Shown here one piece after another: positions 29,618 through 40,400 of a stretch of 64,000 bases of DNA; positions within the stretch are counted from its first letter, which is position 1; each line of letters begins with the position of its first letter. The notes below the pieces were generated by a model that made no database searches, was not told the DNA's origin, and saw only the letters and a program-made list of their open reading frames with translations. This DNA comes from CAZSDP01 sp964605665 (GTDB lineage Bacteria; Planctomycetota; UBA8108; UBA1146): contig CAZSDP010000011.1 of the NCBI GenBank assembly GCA_964605665.1, positions 62,001 to 126,000 of the forward strand, written 5' to 3'. A program made the position numbers and the translations under genes.

Positions 29618-30807
29618 CGGCCACCTCGCGTCACTCGGGAGAGCGCATACAAAATGACGCCGTTTTGGATCACCAAGCGAGCGATCTCCGGGAGATTTGC
29701 CAAGCTCGCCGAGTAGTCTGAGCCTTGCACGAGTTGGTTCACAACCGGCAACGAAGTCGTTAGCAACGACTGGAACAATAGAGTGCCGATGATCGCCTGC
29801 ATGACCGTGGCGCGAGACAGAGAGGCTCCTCCAAGAAGAAGAGACGCCACCATCGTGAACGCCATGAAGAGTGGTGCCTTATAGAGTTGATAGAAACCGT
29901 AGGATTGCGAAAAGACGAGAATTCCGATCGCGGCGATCACGGTAGAGAGGATGGTGGCGGAAACCCGCATCTTTGCGACCGGAATACCGATCGAGCGAGC
30001 AAAGGTGGGATTTTCTCCCGCTGAAGTCATCGCCACGCCAACTTTTGTCCGCAAGAAGATGGCAAGCATCGCGCAGCTGCCGAGCCAAACAGCGATGAGT
30101 CCGGTAGGAAAGTAGAATCCTTCAGGTCTCTGAAAAGCTGGTGGCTTCCCATCGCGTAACTGTTCCGGTTTCCAATCTCCGAATTGAATCTCACCTGCTG
30201 AGTCGAGAATCCACGTGTAGTAGTCATTCAGCACGATGGTGTTTCGAAGACCTTCGCCTCCGATCGCCCAAACCAACTCTGGAGAAGTAAAGGGACCGAG
30301 CAACCACAAGACGCACATCCCTGCGACCGCCCCAAAACCGACATAGACTCCTACCATCATCTCCTGCCCGCGAACTCGTTCGAGCAGAAGTCCATATCCC
30401 CAACCAGCGAGAACCGCGAGTGGAATCGAAACAACGATGGCGAAGAGGAACCCGCTCCAACCGCGCGCGAAGGCATCGATCGGGCCGTCCACCACCCCAA
30501 AAGGTTCCGGGGCGGCGAATTCCATACCGATGATTCCTCCGAGGAGCCCACAGACAATCCCCAAAGGCAATCCGAAGTTCAGGCCATTACCCGCTCGAAC
30601 AGGCAACACAAGTGCGAGCACTAAAATGCCGTTCATCCCCGAACGGACGAGGCAATCGCCGAAGAGGGTCCAAAGATCGAGCTTGATCCAACCTGCACTT
30701 CGACCGACAGCCGCAAGAATCCAGATCGCGACCAGGAATCCGACGATAATCCACCGCGCCAACCCGAAAGACTTCAGTCCATCGCGCATTCGTTCGGTCA
30801 ATTTCAC
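29614..30807 (-). CDS. ABC transporter permease, ribose/nucleoside type (first)
   Basis: This 397-residue BPD_transp_2 permease has SGMNGILVLALVLPVRAGN near the start and TSAGENPTFARSIGIPVAK in the cytoplasmic loop. It pairs with the second permease to form the membrane channel. It overlaps the ATPase stop upstream and the second permease start downstream by four bases each. Confidence 0.9.
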   Translation of the reverse strand: MKLTERMRDGLKSFGLARWIIVGFLVAIWILAAVGRSAGWIKLDLWTLFGDCLVRSGMNGILVLALVLPVRAGNGLNFGLPLGIVCGLLGGIIGMEFAAPEPFGVVDGPIDAFARGWSGFLFAIVVSIPLAVLAGWGYGLLLERVRGQEMMVGVYVGFGAVAGMCVLWLLGPFTSPELVWAIGGEGLRNTIVLNDYYTWILDSAGEIQFGDWKPEQLRDGKPPAFQRPEGFYFPTGLIAVWLGSCAMLAIFLRTKVGVAMTSAGENPTFARSIGIPVAKMRVSATILSTVIAAIGILVFSQSYGFYQLYKAPLFMAFTMVASLLLGGASLSRATVMQAIIGTLLFQSLLTTSLPVVNQLVQGSDYSASLANLPEIARLVIQNGVILYALSRVTRGGR

Positions 30808-32459
30808 GCCACATCTCCCGTCGATTCGCCGCTCATCAGCAAACCAAACTCAACATCAGGAGCGTCCTTTGCCAGCACGCCGGCGACCTGCCCCTCAGCG
30901 ATGATGGCGATACGCTGGCAAATGGAGCGTAGTTCGCCGAGCTCACTGGAAGTCATCACAATGGTCAGCCCTTGAGAGTTCAGCTCGACCAGGCGATCGA
31001 GGACCAGCTGTTTCGCTCCGATATCGATGCCGCGGGTCGGTTCAGACACAAAGAGTAGTTTGGGATCGGTAGCCAGCGCTGCGGCGAGGCAGACTTTCTG
31101 CTGGTTTCCTCCAGAGAGCCTACGGACTGGTTGATCAGGGCCGGTCGTTCGAATGTCGAGTTCGCCAATCGCCTGCTCGGCATGGCGACGCACCGCCGCC
31201 CGATCCACGAGCGCAAATTGATGTAGTCGCGGATGCAACGTCTTGAGAAACTGACCCGAGACTTCCATCGCAGGAATTGTGATGTTCATTTCGATCGGCT
31301 CATCGAGAAGCAAACCTGTACCGCGTCGATCTTCGGAAACGAACGCCAGTCCAGCTGATCGGGCCCGTTTCGGATCTCCGAGCGACAGCTTCTCTCCTTC
31401 AAACAGCACATCGCCGCGCGCCGGATATAGACCCATGATTCCGTTGGCGATGCCGATCTTGCCTTGCCCCGCAAGGCCGCCGATCCCGAGAATCTCCCCT
31501 CTTCGAACCGTTAGATCGACTCCGCGCAATTGTTCACCAGGGAAGTCCACATGCAGATCACTGATTTCGAGAATTGCTTCTCGAGCCTCACTCGTTGCAG
31601 CAGCCGCGACATCTTTGCGGGCTTCGATCTTTCGCCCAACCATCGTCTCGGCAATGCGTTCGATGGTGATCGCCGATCTTGGTTCAGTGAGAACTCGTTC
31701 ACCGTCACGAAGGATTGTGACTCGATCTGCGACCTGCATCACTTCATCCAGTCTGTGCGTGATGAACAGAATGGCGAGTCCTTCGTCGGCAAGACCTCGC
31801 ATCACTTTGAGAAGTCGCTCCGCTTCAGACTCCGCGAGGACTGCGGTAGGTTCATCGAAGACCAAGATCTTCATCCCGGATTTGTCAATCTCGCGCGCAA
31901 TCTCCACAAACTGTAGATGCCCGACAGGCAGTCCGCCGACAGGGATATCAGGATCGATCGGCAGCTCGATGTGCTCGAGAGCCTTTTTGGTATCGATCCG
32001 AATTGTCTCACGATCAAGGGTGTCCAATGAGGTACCCACCGCACGAGACAAGAGTCTTCCCAAAAGACCACGTTTGAGTGGCTCGCGGTTTAGCTTCACA
32101 TTTTCAGCGATGGAGAATCCAGGAATCAGCATGAATTCCTGGTGGACCATCCCGATCCCCAACTCCATGGCGACTTCGGGACTTCCCACTTCGGTCGGCT
32201 GACCATCGAGAACAATCGATCCCTCAAAACCGCCGGTAGAGTGAATCACCGGCATTCCGAAGAGAACATTCATCAGAGTCGATTTTCCGGCGCCATTCTC
32301 TCCGAGTAATGCATGCACCTCGCCAGGCGCCAAGTTCAGATCGACCCCCTTCAATACCGGGGTGCCGTAGTACTCTTTGCAGATTCCCCGCAGAGCGAGA
32401 CGAGGCGTGTCCACCTCGGCATTCGGCGACGTGGAATCCGGAGTCGCGCGCTCTGACAA
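30804..32459 (-). CDS. ABC transporter ATPase with two nucleotide-binding domains, sugar/nucleoside type
   Basis: The 551-residue product has two NBDs, as in RbsA/XylG/YufO-type ATPases. The first has Walker A GENGAGKST and Walker B ILVFDEPTA; the second has a degenerate Walker A (GLAGQGKIG), signature RLSGGNQQKVCLAAAL and LLFVSEPTRGID. I choose TTG at 32459 because AGGGAGG precedes it by four bases; a TTG at 32474 has no usable site. It is the first gene of the importer operon. Confidence 0.92.
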   Translation of the reverse strand: MSERATPDSTSPNAEVDTPRLALRGICKEYYGTPVLKGVDLNLAPGEVHALLGENGAGKSTLMNVLFGMPVIHSTGGFEGSIVLDGQPTEVGSPEVAMELGIGMVHQEFMLIPGFSIAENVKLNREPLKRGLLGRLLSRAVGTSLDTLDRETIRIDTKKALEHIELPIDPDIPVGGLPVGHLQFVEIAREIDKSGMKILVFDEPTAVLAESEAERLLKVMRGLADEGLAILFITHRLDEVMQVADRVTILRDGERVLTEPRSAITIERIAETMVGRKIEARKDVAAAATSEAREAILEISDLHVDFPGEQLRGVDLTVRRGEILGIGGLAGQGKIGIANGIMGLYPARGDVLFEGEKLSLGDPKRARSAGLAFVSEDRRGTGLLLDEPIEMNITIPAMEVSGQFLKTLHPRLHQFALVDRAAVRRHAEQAIGELDIRTTGPDQPVRRLSGGNQQKVCLAAALATDPKLLFVSEPTRGIDIGAKQLVLDRLVELNSQGLTIVMTSSELGELRSICQRIAIIAEGQVAGVLAKDAPDVEFGLLMSGESTGDVA

Positions 32460-32800
32460 GGGGCCTCCCTGCAATCCTGGAAAAGACTCTCGGAGAAGCT
32501 CGCCGACTCAATTCGGAACGAACCTGCACAAAATGGCATGAGAGTGGATCGGAGATCATAGGGTGGAGGATTCGAGGGTCAACGGTACCCGCTCCACGGA
32601 AGAGGTCTTCACGGTTCGAGAGTGCGGTAGGGCCCGATCTCGCGCGATTATCGGCGAAAAAGGAAAATTGGCTGCGAGTCGGGCGACGACGTCACCACCG
32701 CGCCAAAGACCCCCACTCTCTCGAGAAAACTCCGGCAGGAAGGGAGAATTGCAACAACCGCGCTCATCGGCGATCTTCGAACAAAGGAAGGATCAATCTC
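32460..32800. other. divergent intergenic region
   Basis: These 341 bases separate the importer operon (minus) from the TilS-like gene (plus). I see no gene, hairpin or repeat. Promoters for both sides should lie here. An AAGGAAGG Shine-Dalgarno-like block ends at 32791. Confidence 0.4.
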
Positions 32801-34948
32801 CTGAGCACTTCTCATCCGATCCACGTCCGATTCCATCGCGCTCTGAGTTCACTCGGCGATCCTCCCGCAGAGGGTTTCGTCGTCGGACTCAGCGGGGGGC
32901 TCTCTTCTGCGACGCTCTTGGCGCTCCTCGTCCATTGGCAACAGCACCGACCTTCCGAGCGCGGATCGATCCCGATCTCCGCGATTCACGACCCCACTGT
33001 CGAGGAACCCACCGCACTCGCTTCTGCCCAGACCATCGCTACGGCGTTCTCGGTTCCCCTCACCATCGGTGCGGGTCGGGAGAAGAACACGATCCCCTTT
33101 CAGCCGAGCGTAAGTTCTCGATTCGTGCTGACCGGAGAGACTCGAGAGAACACCGTGGAGACCGCCATTCATGCGCTGTTTTGCGCTGGTTGTCTGCCTC
33201 AGCGCATTGCACCGCTCACTTCCGATCGATCTCGCGGTCGACCTCTACTCGACTTCGATCGCGGCGAGCTGCTTCAGGCATTCCAATCGATGAACCTCCC
33301 GCCGGGAATCTCGGCTGATCTCTTCCCCGAGTCGCTCCCATCGATGGCCTCACCGGCCAGGGAGATCCTCACCCTTCTTCAAGAAGAATCGATCTCGATC
33401 GAAGACACCCTCGTAGGGCTCGCAGAGGAAAGATGCACTCACCCGACGATCGAAACTCCTGTCGATCTCCCCGGCGAGACTCAATTGGAACTTCGACGAC
33501 GCTTCGATCTCTCGATGCAAAGCCTGCTCGAGAACTCGCAGCAATCCCCCCAGAAGAGTCGTGTCCATTGGAGACTCGCGCTCTCCGGAGGAAGTGACTC
33601 TATCGCCCTTCTCGAACTTCTCTCTCATTGGCTTCAAAGCCAGCAAGCTCCGGTGAAGTTGAGTGTCGGACACATCAACCACGGTTGGCGAGGCGACGAA
33701 GCACGCAGTGACGCGCAGTTCTGCGCCTCGATTGCTTCACAGTTCAAATTGGAATTCGTGTTGGAAGAGGGAGACATCCAGCGTCGATCGGAACAGGCGG
33801 GCGTTTCCCTCGAGACCGCTGGTCGTGAATTGCGGCTTGAAAAGTATCGATTGTGGAGCGAGAGAGATGGAGTCGACACAGTTCTGACCGCTCATCATCA
33901 AGATGACCAAGTAGAAACGGTGCTCGCCCATCTTCTGCGAGGCTGCGGAATTCATGGTTTGAGTGCGATGCGAGCATCCCGGCCATTATCGGAAAGCCCG
34001 CCGTTCGATCTCTGGCGGCCACTACTCTCCATTTCGAGAGCAGAACTTGTGGAACATCGGCAGGAGATCGGGCTTCCGTATCGAAAAGATCGAACCAACG
34101 ATGATCGAACTCACCAGCGCAATCACCTGCGGCTCGATCTACTCCCTGCCCTACGCGCTTTCGAGCCCTCGGTTGACCGATCTCTCACGTCGGTAGCGAT
34201 TGAGGCGAACACACTCTGCCTCCAGCGAGCCGAAGAATTCGCTGGCGAGCTGAAGCAGATCCGAGTCGCCGGACCCCACGCTGAGATTTCTCTCCAGGCG
34301 ATTCCCGATGCTCTGAGAAGAGCTCCACGATTCACCGACGCATTGCTGGAAACTCTCTGGCGACAATTTGGGACAGAGCGAGGGGAATTGCGACGAGCTC
34401 ACTATGAACTGTGGAAACTCTGGGTGCGGGGTGAAGCACGTGGCACCACCGCAGACTTCCCAGGGGGAAGGACCTTGGAGAGATCAACTCGAGGGCTCTA
34501 CTTGTGGGAAGAGGGTGTCGAGCCCGGCCCCGCAATCAAATCGAGTCCGCTCCCCCAGCATGGCTCTGTCGAGGTGGGAGGGTTCAAATTCGAAGCGGAA
34601 GAAGGGGGAAGTCGAGAGAGTCGTGGAATGATCAAGCTACCCGCAGGGAGCTATGTCATCCGACAGCTTCAACCTGACGATCAGTGGCCAGGAGCTCGTG
34701 GTGAAAGTCGAGTCTGTGAGAGATTACGATCTGCGGGTCTTCCGACACGCTGGCACGCAGAGGTTCCCGTCATCGCATCGAGTCACTCCGAATCAGAGAT
34801 TTGGTTTGCTCCCGGACTTCGGGGCCCGACTTCTCGTCTCAGAGATCAAGAGATGGCAGCAGAAGGGTACTCCGTCTATATGACGGTTCTCCCCGATCGC
34901 CATCCCGTCTCGTTTTGGTGGGCTGGTTTGGAGAGTGCGGGGGAATAG
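32801..34948 (+). CDS. tilS: tRNA(Ile)-lysidine synthetase-like protein with duplicated N-terminal PP-loop domain
   Basis: The frame encodes about 715 residues, against 430-470 for usual TilS. The second half is a good TilS: PP-loop LALSGGSDSIALLELL (residues about 258-273), VGHINHGWRGDEA, then LTAHHQDDQVETVLAHLLRG and YRKDRTNDD. The first 230 residues look like a degenerate copy of the same domain: VVGLSGGLSSATLLALL, later VLTGETRENTVETAIHALF and GRPLLDFDRGELL, parallel to the functional copy but without the HHxDD residues. TilS makes lysidine at position 34 of the AUA-reading tRNA-Ile. The start is uncertain: no ATG, GTG or TTG lies in frame near the conserved beginning, and I use a CTG at 32801 with AAGGAAGG nine bases upstream. 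Confidence 0.8.
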   Translation: MSTSHPIHVRFHRALSSLGDPPAEGFVVGLSGGLSSATLLALLVHWQQHRPSERGSIPISAIHDPTVEEPTALASAQTIATAFSVPLTIGAGREKNTIPFQPSVSSRFVLTGETRENTVETAIHALFCAGCLPQRIAPLTSDRSRGRPLLDFDRGELLQAFQSMNLPPGISADLFPESLPSMASPAREILTLLQEESISIEDTLVGLAEERCTHPTIETPVDLPGETQLELRRRFDLSMQSLLENSQQSPQKSRVHWRLALSGGSDSIALLELLSHWLQSQQAPVKLSVGHINHGWRGDEARSDAQFCASIASQFKLEFVLEEGDIQRRSEQAGVSLETAGRELRLEKYRLWSERDGVDTVLTAHHQDDQVETVLAHLLRGCGIHGLSAMRASRPLSESPPFDLWRPLLSISRAELVEHRQEIGLPYRKDRTNDDRTHQRNHLRLDLLPALRAFEPSVDRSLTSVAIEANTLCLQRAEEFAGELKQIRVAGPHAEISLQAIPDALRRAPRFTDALLETLWRQFGTERGELRRAHYELWKLWVRGEARGTTADFPGGRTLERSTRGLYLWEEGVEPGPAIKSSPLPQHGSVEVGGFKFEAEEGGSRESRGMIKLPAGSYVIRQLQPDDQWPGARGESRVCERLRSAGLPTRWHAEVPVIASSHSESEIWFAPGLRGPTSRLRDQEMAAEGYSVYMTVLPDRHPVSFWWAGLESAGE

Positions 34949-34985
34949 CCGAGCTCTGTCTGGAAGTTCGTTTCGAGATGGCGAT

Positions 34986-35531
34986 TCAGTCTTCGATCTT
35001 GCAACTCAAGGTCACTTGACTCAGTTCGAATTGGGTGCGTTCCAGTATTCGAATCGATTCGTGATCGAGCGCATCAACGGTCGCATCGACTTGAGTCACT
35101 CCTCGACTGTGGAGAGCCTCCACCACCGATTTCACCAGCGTGGCGCCGACACCCACATCCCGAAGCGCTGGATCAACGAGAATCTCTGAAATCAATCCCC
35201 TTCTCTCTTGCTCCGAATTCGCTGACTCTTCGGTGAACTCTCCTCGGACAAATCCGATAATTTTTCCAGAGGAGATCATCACACGAACAATGTGGTCCGG
35301 CTGATCGAGCAGATCGAAGAGCTCACTCGAATAACTTTTTCGCGTGAGTGAATCGGACTCCCAGCTCGGCGACTCTGTCACCTGAGAATCTTGCTGGAGG
35401 CACCACAAATCAGCGATGGCTTCAATGTCTTGAGCCACCGCTGCTCGAATAGTAAGAGAAGTACTGATCACGGAGGCGAACTCTTCTTCATTTCGGAGGT
35501 GCCCACTCGATCGTGTCACCGTCTCGACCAA
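34986..35531 (-). CDS. GNAT family N-acetyltransferase
   Basis: The 181-residue product has the GNAT fold: LTIRAAVAQDIEAIADLW at the N-terminus, the strand IIGFVRGEF, and the acetyl-CoA-binding segment LISEILVDPALRDVGVGAT. The acceptor is not predictable. The TTG start at 35531 is uncertain; an internal GTG before ISTSLTIRAAV would remove about 20 residues. It converges on the TilS-like gene. Confidence 0.8.
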   Translation of the reverse strand: MVETVTRSSGHLRNEEEFASVISTSLTIRAAVAQDIEAIADLWCLQQDSQVTESPSWESDSLTRKSYSSELFDLLDQPDHIVRVMISSGKIIGFVRGEFTEESANSEQERRGLISEILVDPALRDVGVGATLVKSVVEALHSRGVTQVDATVDALDHESIRILERTQFELSQVTLSCKIED

Positions 35532-35864
35532 TTCCAGTCCGAGGAAGTGTCTTCCGGGGACTTAACTGCCACACCACATATCTTCGACCGAGAGGATGAA
35601 CGACTTGAGATCACCATCGGCCTTGCAGCCCTTCAACCGGTGATCGAATCGTCTCGAATGCGGCAATCGTACAATCGCCGCTGAAGACTATGTAAATACG
35701 AAGTTCCAGATGCGTGGGAATCGGCGGCCTCTATGGGGATTTCGCTGTGCATACAACTTGGATTCGAAAAAAGATCAGCTCTCCGTCGAAACTCTCCAAA
35801 AATGTCAAAAAAATCTATCGCGGATCGGGCTGATTTTCTCGTTCGGCGAAAAATAAATGCTCGG
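35532..35864. other. intergenic region between folA and the GNAT gene
   Basis: No gene can be supported in these 333 bases. A 22-base imperfect palindrome at 35660-35681 would fold into a 9-bp stem with two G-U pairs in minus-strand RNA and might mark the end of the thyA-folA transcript, but no T-tract follows. Confidence 0.4.
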
Positions 35865-36380
35865 TCACGCGTGATCCCGAACCGCTTCCCAAACCACGAA
35901 ACTATAGGAGTACCGATTCCGTGAATCAGGCGAGTGCTGCTCTCGTGAGACCTCTCGAAAACGCCCTCTGTCGATTTCTGGGAAGAAAACATCCCCAGAG
36001 AAGTCACCTTCCACCTCGGTGATCATCAATCGATCGGCAACGGGCAGGAATTGTCGATAAATTTCCTCGCCACCGATCACAAAGACCTCGTCCGATTGAA
36101 TTCCTGGCGAAGCCTCCGCACACCGGGCCAACGCGCTCTCCACATCGGTGACCCCCACAACGCCCTCTGGAAGCTGCTCCGGACGACTGGTGAAAACGAT
36201 GCTACGTCTGCCGGGAAGAGGGCGGCCGATCGAGTCAAAGGTCTTACGACCGAGGATGATCGGGTGGCCCATCGTGCTCCGTTTGAAGTGGGCGAGATCT
36301 GCTGGAAGCTGCCAGGGGAGCCCCCCATCGACCCCAATCACTCCTCCGGTCCCAACTGCGGCAATCAGTGTGATTCGCAT
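35865..36380 (-). CDS. folA: dihydrofolate reductase
   Basis: The 171-residue enzyme reduces dihydrofolate to tetrahydrofolate with NADPH. It shows GVIGVDGGLPWQLPADLAHF, HPIILGRKTFDSIGRPLPGR and EVFVIGGEEIYRQFL. Its ATG shares one base with the thyA stop (TGATG), so both are translated together; the pair makes dTMP and recycles its folate. Confidence 0.96.
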   Translation of the reverse strand: MRITLIAAVGTGGVIGVDGGLPWQLPADLAHFKRSTMGHPIILGRKTFDSIGRPLPGRRSIVFTSRPEQLPEGVVGVTDVESALARCAEASPGIQSDEVFVIGGEEIYRQFLPVADRLMITEVEGDFSGDVFFPEIDRGRFREVSREQHSPDSRNRYSYSFVVWEAVRDHA

Positions 36381-37174
36381 CAGACCGCCACTGGCGCGGA
36401 AATCGCCGGATGATGTTCGTAGCCCTCCACGCGGATATCGTCGAATTGAAACTCATCAATCGAAGTGACCGCAGGATTCAACCACAACTTTGGTTTCGGC
36501 TTCGGAGTGCGGCTCAACTGCTTTCTTGCGGGCTCAACATGATTGTCATAGAGGTGAAGATCACCAAATGTGTGCACAAACTCGCCAACGGAGAGACCGG
36601 TTACATGGGCGACCATATGGGTGAGTAATGCATAGCTCGCGATGTTGAAGGGGACCCCCAAGAAAACATCTGCACTTCTTTGATACAGCTGGCAATGGAG
36701 TTGACCACCCATCACTTGAAACTGAAACAAAGAATGACAGGGAGGTAACTTCATCGCATCGACTTGAGCCGGATTCCAAGCAGTGACAATGAGCCGTCGC
36801 GAGTCTGGATTCTTCCGAATCTGTTCGATGACATTCGCGAGCTGATCGATGGTACCCCCATCAGGTGCCGGCCAACTTCGCCACTGCGCACCGTAAACCG
36901 GTCCGAGCTCCCCATCGGCGTCAGCCCACTCATCCCAAATCGATACGCCGACCTTCTGCAGCGAGCGGACATTGGTCTCGCCCCGAATGAACCAGAGCAG
37001 CTCATGGATCACCGACTTCAGATGCACCTTCTTGGTTGTGACCACGGGCAGACCTTCCTGAAGGTCGAAGCGGATCTGCCGACCAAAGAGTGCCCGAGTA
37101 CCAGTGCCGGTCCGATCGGACTTCGAGATTCCGGATTCGAGCAACTCCCTCATCAGGTCTAAATATTGGTGCAT
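36380..37174 (-). CDS. thyA: thymidylate synthase
   Basis: The 264-residue protein has the same length as E. coli ThyA. It carries the catalytic PCHSLFQFQV segment (active-site Cys), RSADVFLGVPFNIASYALL and HLYDNHVEPARKQL. It makes dTMP from dUMP using methylene-tetrahydrofolate. folA follows with a one-base overlap. Confidence 0.97.
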   Translation of the reverse strand: MHQYLDLMRELLESGISKSDRTGTGTRALFGRQIRFDLQEGLPVVTTKKVHLKSVIHELLWFIRGETNVRSLQKVGVSIWDEWADADGELGPVYGAQWRSWPAPDGGTIDQLANVIEQIRKNPDSRRLIVTAWNPAQVDAMKLPPCHSLFQFQVMGGQLHCQLYQRSADVFLGVPFNIASYALLTHMVAHVTGLSVGEFVHTFGDLHLYDNHVEPARKQLSRTPKPKPKLWLNPAVTSIDEFQFDDIRVEGYEHHPAISAPVAV

Positions 37175-37471
37175 CGATTCTCCATCGCTTCACTCTCGAT
37201 CGAACTCTTGAATGATCCCGATGCTCGTAAAAACGGAGTCTTATCAGGGCAATCTCCACCTAGTGATCAGGCCCTCAGAGTTTGACCGATGGGGCTTCTC
37301 AACGCCATGCATCCGTAACTCAACACGGAGAACGGGATCCTCGCGGGGTCAACGGTCATCTGCGATCTCATCTGGGCAGGCGCAGGAGGTCGCCGAAGAG
37401 TCGTTCAAGCGCTTCCGACAATCGGGTCACACCAGCGGCGACGCACTCATTTATTGCCGCATCTAGCAAAC

Positions 37472-40400
37472 TCAATCGCGTCGAGTATTCCAATTCTGAC
37501 GATAGAGCCTTCGGTTCGGTTCTCGGTCATCCACCGCTGGAGGATATTTTGTCATCGAACCAAATGGCAGCGGCTCGACCGAACTCGCCGCAGCGGTCAG
37601 TGGATCACGGTCTTTACAATACCCATGGGTATCGAGAAGAAACGTCCTGATCTGAGGACTGGTCAGCTCCGGTAGCGAATTCACGTCGTAGATGAGTTCG
37701 AGTTCATCTCCACCACCGAGAATGACAAACTGATCATCGACCGTCGTGAGTAGCTCTTCCACGCGCCCATATCGGGTGATATTCCCACCCATCGGTAGAT
37801 AACCAAGGGTCGCATCACGCTCTTGATAGTGATAGGTGGCGGGCAGTGACCCATCATCGGAGTACTCTCTCGGGTATCCACCAAAGCGCAATTCCGCCGA
37901 CTTCAATTCGACGCGCTTCACTCGATCAGAGCTGACCACCGTCGCAGAAGCTAAGAAGACTCGGTCCCAGTAAACCTCGAGGTTCGACTCGATTCGGAAT
38001 CGCTTCGCACCCTGAGTGACGGCCTCAGTGACCTCGAGCACCATTGTCTTCGGCATCCCTGCGGGGTATCCGATCTCTCGCCCGATCAGCTGCCAATCAC
38101 CATCGCCCCGATCCCACCAGAAACTCGGTGCTTCCAATCGTCGGTCTGCGATCGACTCGTCGCGCTGCCACGCAGCAAAGTTGATCCGTGAGTATGGATA
38201 CTCCACCCAGCCGTCGAGAAAGAGATAGACCGGGTCATCCTCGCCTTTCTCGGCCTGCACGCTGGCGCGCTCGATCTGAAAAGTCGGGAAAGAGAGCACC
38301 CACTCGGTTCTGGTCGCGTATCCCACCAAATCTGGATCGATCAGACTTGGACCAGCGTATTGCCGATCAACACTGGCTAAGCACGCGGGATCGACGCGGT
38401 TTCCACCCACCGTGACCTCGAGCGGGAATGAGCGAGCGATAGAGTTCACCAGGAGCGGAACTCCACTCGGCTTCGCCCCTTTCACTGGGAAGTACTCCAA
38501 TGGATACACTTCTGTACCATTTGGATGATCGACCGCGAGTAAGGTCAATTGATCGATGTAGCAAGCCTCTTGCATCGGCTCCATCACCGACAATCGGTAC
38601 TCTCCTTCGATCGGTTGGAGCGCGTCGGGAGCGATTCTGACCACTTCGGTCGGTTCAGGAGTTGCGAACTCTCCTGGACCGATCCAAAACCCCAATCCGC
38701 CCCCACCCATGAAGTCGGTGATGAATCGGTACGAGGTTCCATCCCAACAAAACAGCACCGGGCAGCTGGAAGACTTTCGTTGGACTTCCTCGATCTGATG
38801 GCAGCTGTCGAGAGGAAGTTGATTTTCTGACTGACTCACTCCGTCCGACCAACGTAGGTAGACCCAATCTGCTTCGTCGCGAGGTCCGATTCCAAAAATC
38901 ATCGGCGCAAGACCTTGTGAGCGAGATCCAAGGGCGCCTTCGAAAGTTCGTGCGCTGACGAGGTCTCCTGCCCTCAGCTCCAACCGGGTTCCATATCCGA
39001 GTAAATTGGTGCGTCGATCTTCACCATCCCGTGCTCCACCCAAGTAGAGCCGGAATGCGTGATACGGGGTCGGAGTTCCCTCGAGTGGATTGGTCACATT
39101 CCGCACAAAGATAGGAGCACCACCTGGCGATAGCACGATGAGATCGGGATCGAAATCACCATCGAGATCACCGCTGACGAACTCCTTCGCTGGAGCTTCG
39201 ATCGTTGAGACGAGTTCAAACCGTCCTGCTCCGTCTCCTTTGAGAATCCAAGTTCTCAATGGACCCGGAGTTGTCGATTCGCCCACCGAGGCGGCAGACA
39301 AGGCGAAGTCTACTTTTCCGTCTAGATCGAAGTCGTCGAAGTGCAGTGTTCTCGCGGTTCCAGGCGCGGGGCTCGTCTCATCGCCGTACTTCACGATCAA
39401 TGGCTCTAAAGTGGATGCGAAGAAGCTGGAAGCGGGCTGATCGGCCTCGGCTTTGACCACTTCGACCCCGCGAGCCCATAGGATTTGATCCTCTCCACCG
39501 ACTCGCCGGAGCACCACGAGATCATCCAAGACATCCCCATCGAGGTCGACGATCGCGGTTGCAAGAAGGAGTTGATCAGAACCTCCTTCAGCGATGCTCC
39601 CTTCACCAAGGGAGAAATTCCACTCCGGCGCATTTACGATCGAATCGATTGCCGATCGAGAATCGGTGCTGAATACAAAATCGGCATCGACATCACCATC
39701 GAGATCTCGCACGGTGATCTGTGAAATTCCTCCAACTTCCTCCCCAGCATTTTCACCGATCCAAGGGAGCTTCGGTGCATCTGCGAGTCGGATGGCACGA
39801 CCTTGATTCAGCGCGATGAGCGGCTGCCCTGCCTCCGGAATGATGAGAAGGTCGAGATCACCTTCTAAATCGAGATCGACCCACCGCAACTCGGCAATTG
39901 GACCGTTGTCTTCGAGTTCGATCCTCTGCTGAAGCGTGAATGCCGGCCCCGCCGCCCGATCACCCCGATCATCGACTGAGAACAGTGAAACACCCCCAGC
40001 CACCGCGGTGGCGACATCGGGAACTCCATCCTCGTCGAAGTCTCCCACCGCAAAGGTGGTGGCAGCCGCCAGCTCTTCAGGAACAACTCGATCGATGGGA
40101 GTTTCCCCCCGCAGCGACCAAACTCCACCTCTCTCGCCCGCAACCCAAAGATCGGGAACGCAGTCCAGGTCGAGGTCCACCAAAGCGGCAGGTGGTGCTA
40201 GACGCTGCTCCACAATCCTTGGTTCAGGTCTCAGCCAAGTGGGAGTATCAAATGCGATCGGTACCACAGACTCTTTGGCAGGCAGGGGTACATTCCAATC
40301 GCGGATCGAAAGACTGAGATCACCTTGTTCGGTGTACTTTGTCGATGTCGATCGACCCCGCCCCGACTCTTTCAGCGACTTGAATTGATCGAGGATGCGA

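Noticed and set aside
37368..37493. A 41-codon minus-strand frame between the TPR/VCBS gene and thyA
   Set aside because: It has an amphipathic-helix look but only a TTG start, no Shine-Dalgarno and overlaps the end of the larger gene. Chance cannot be excluded.
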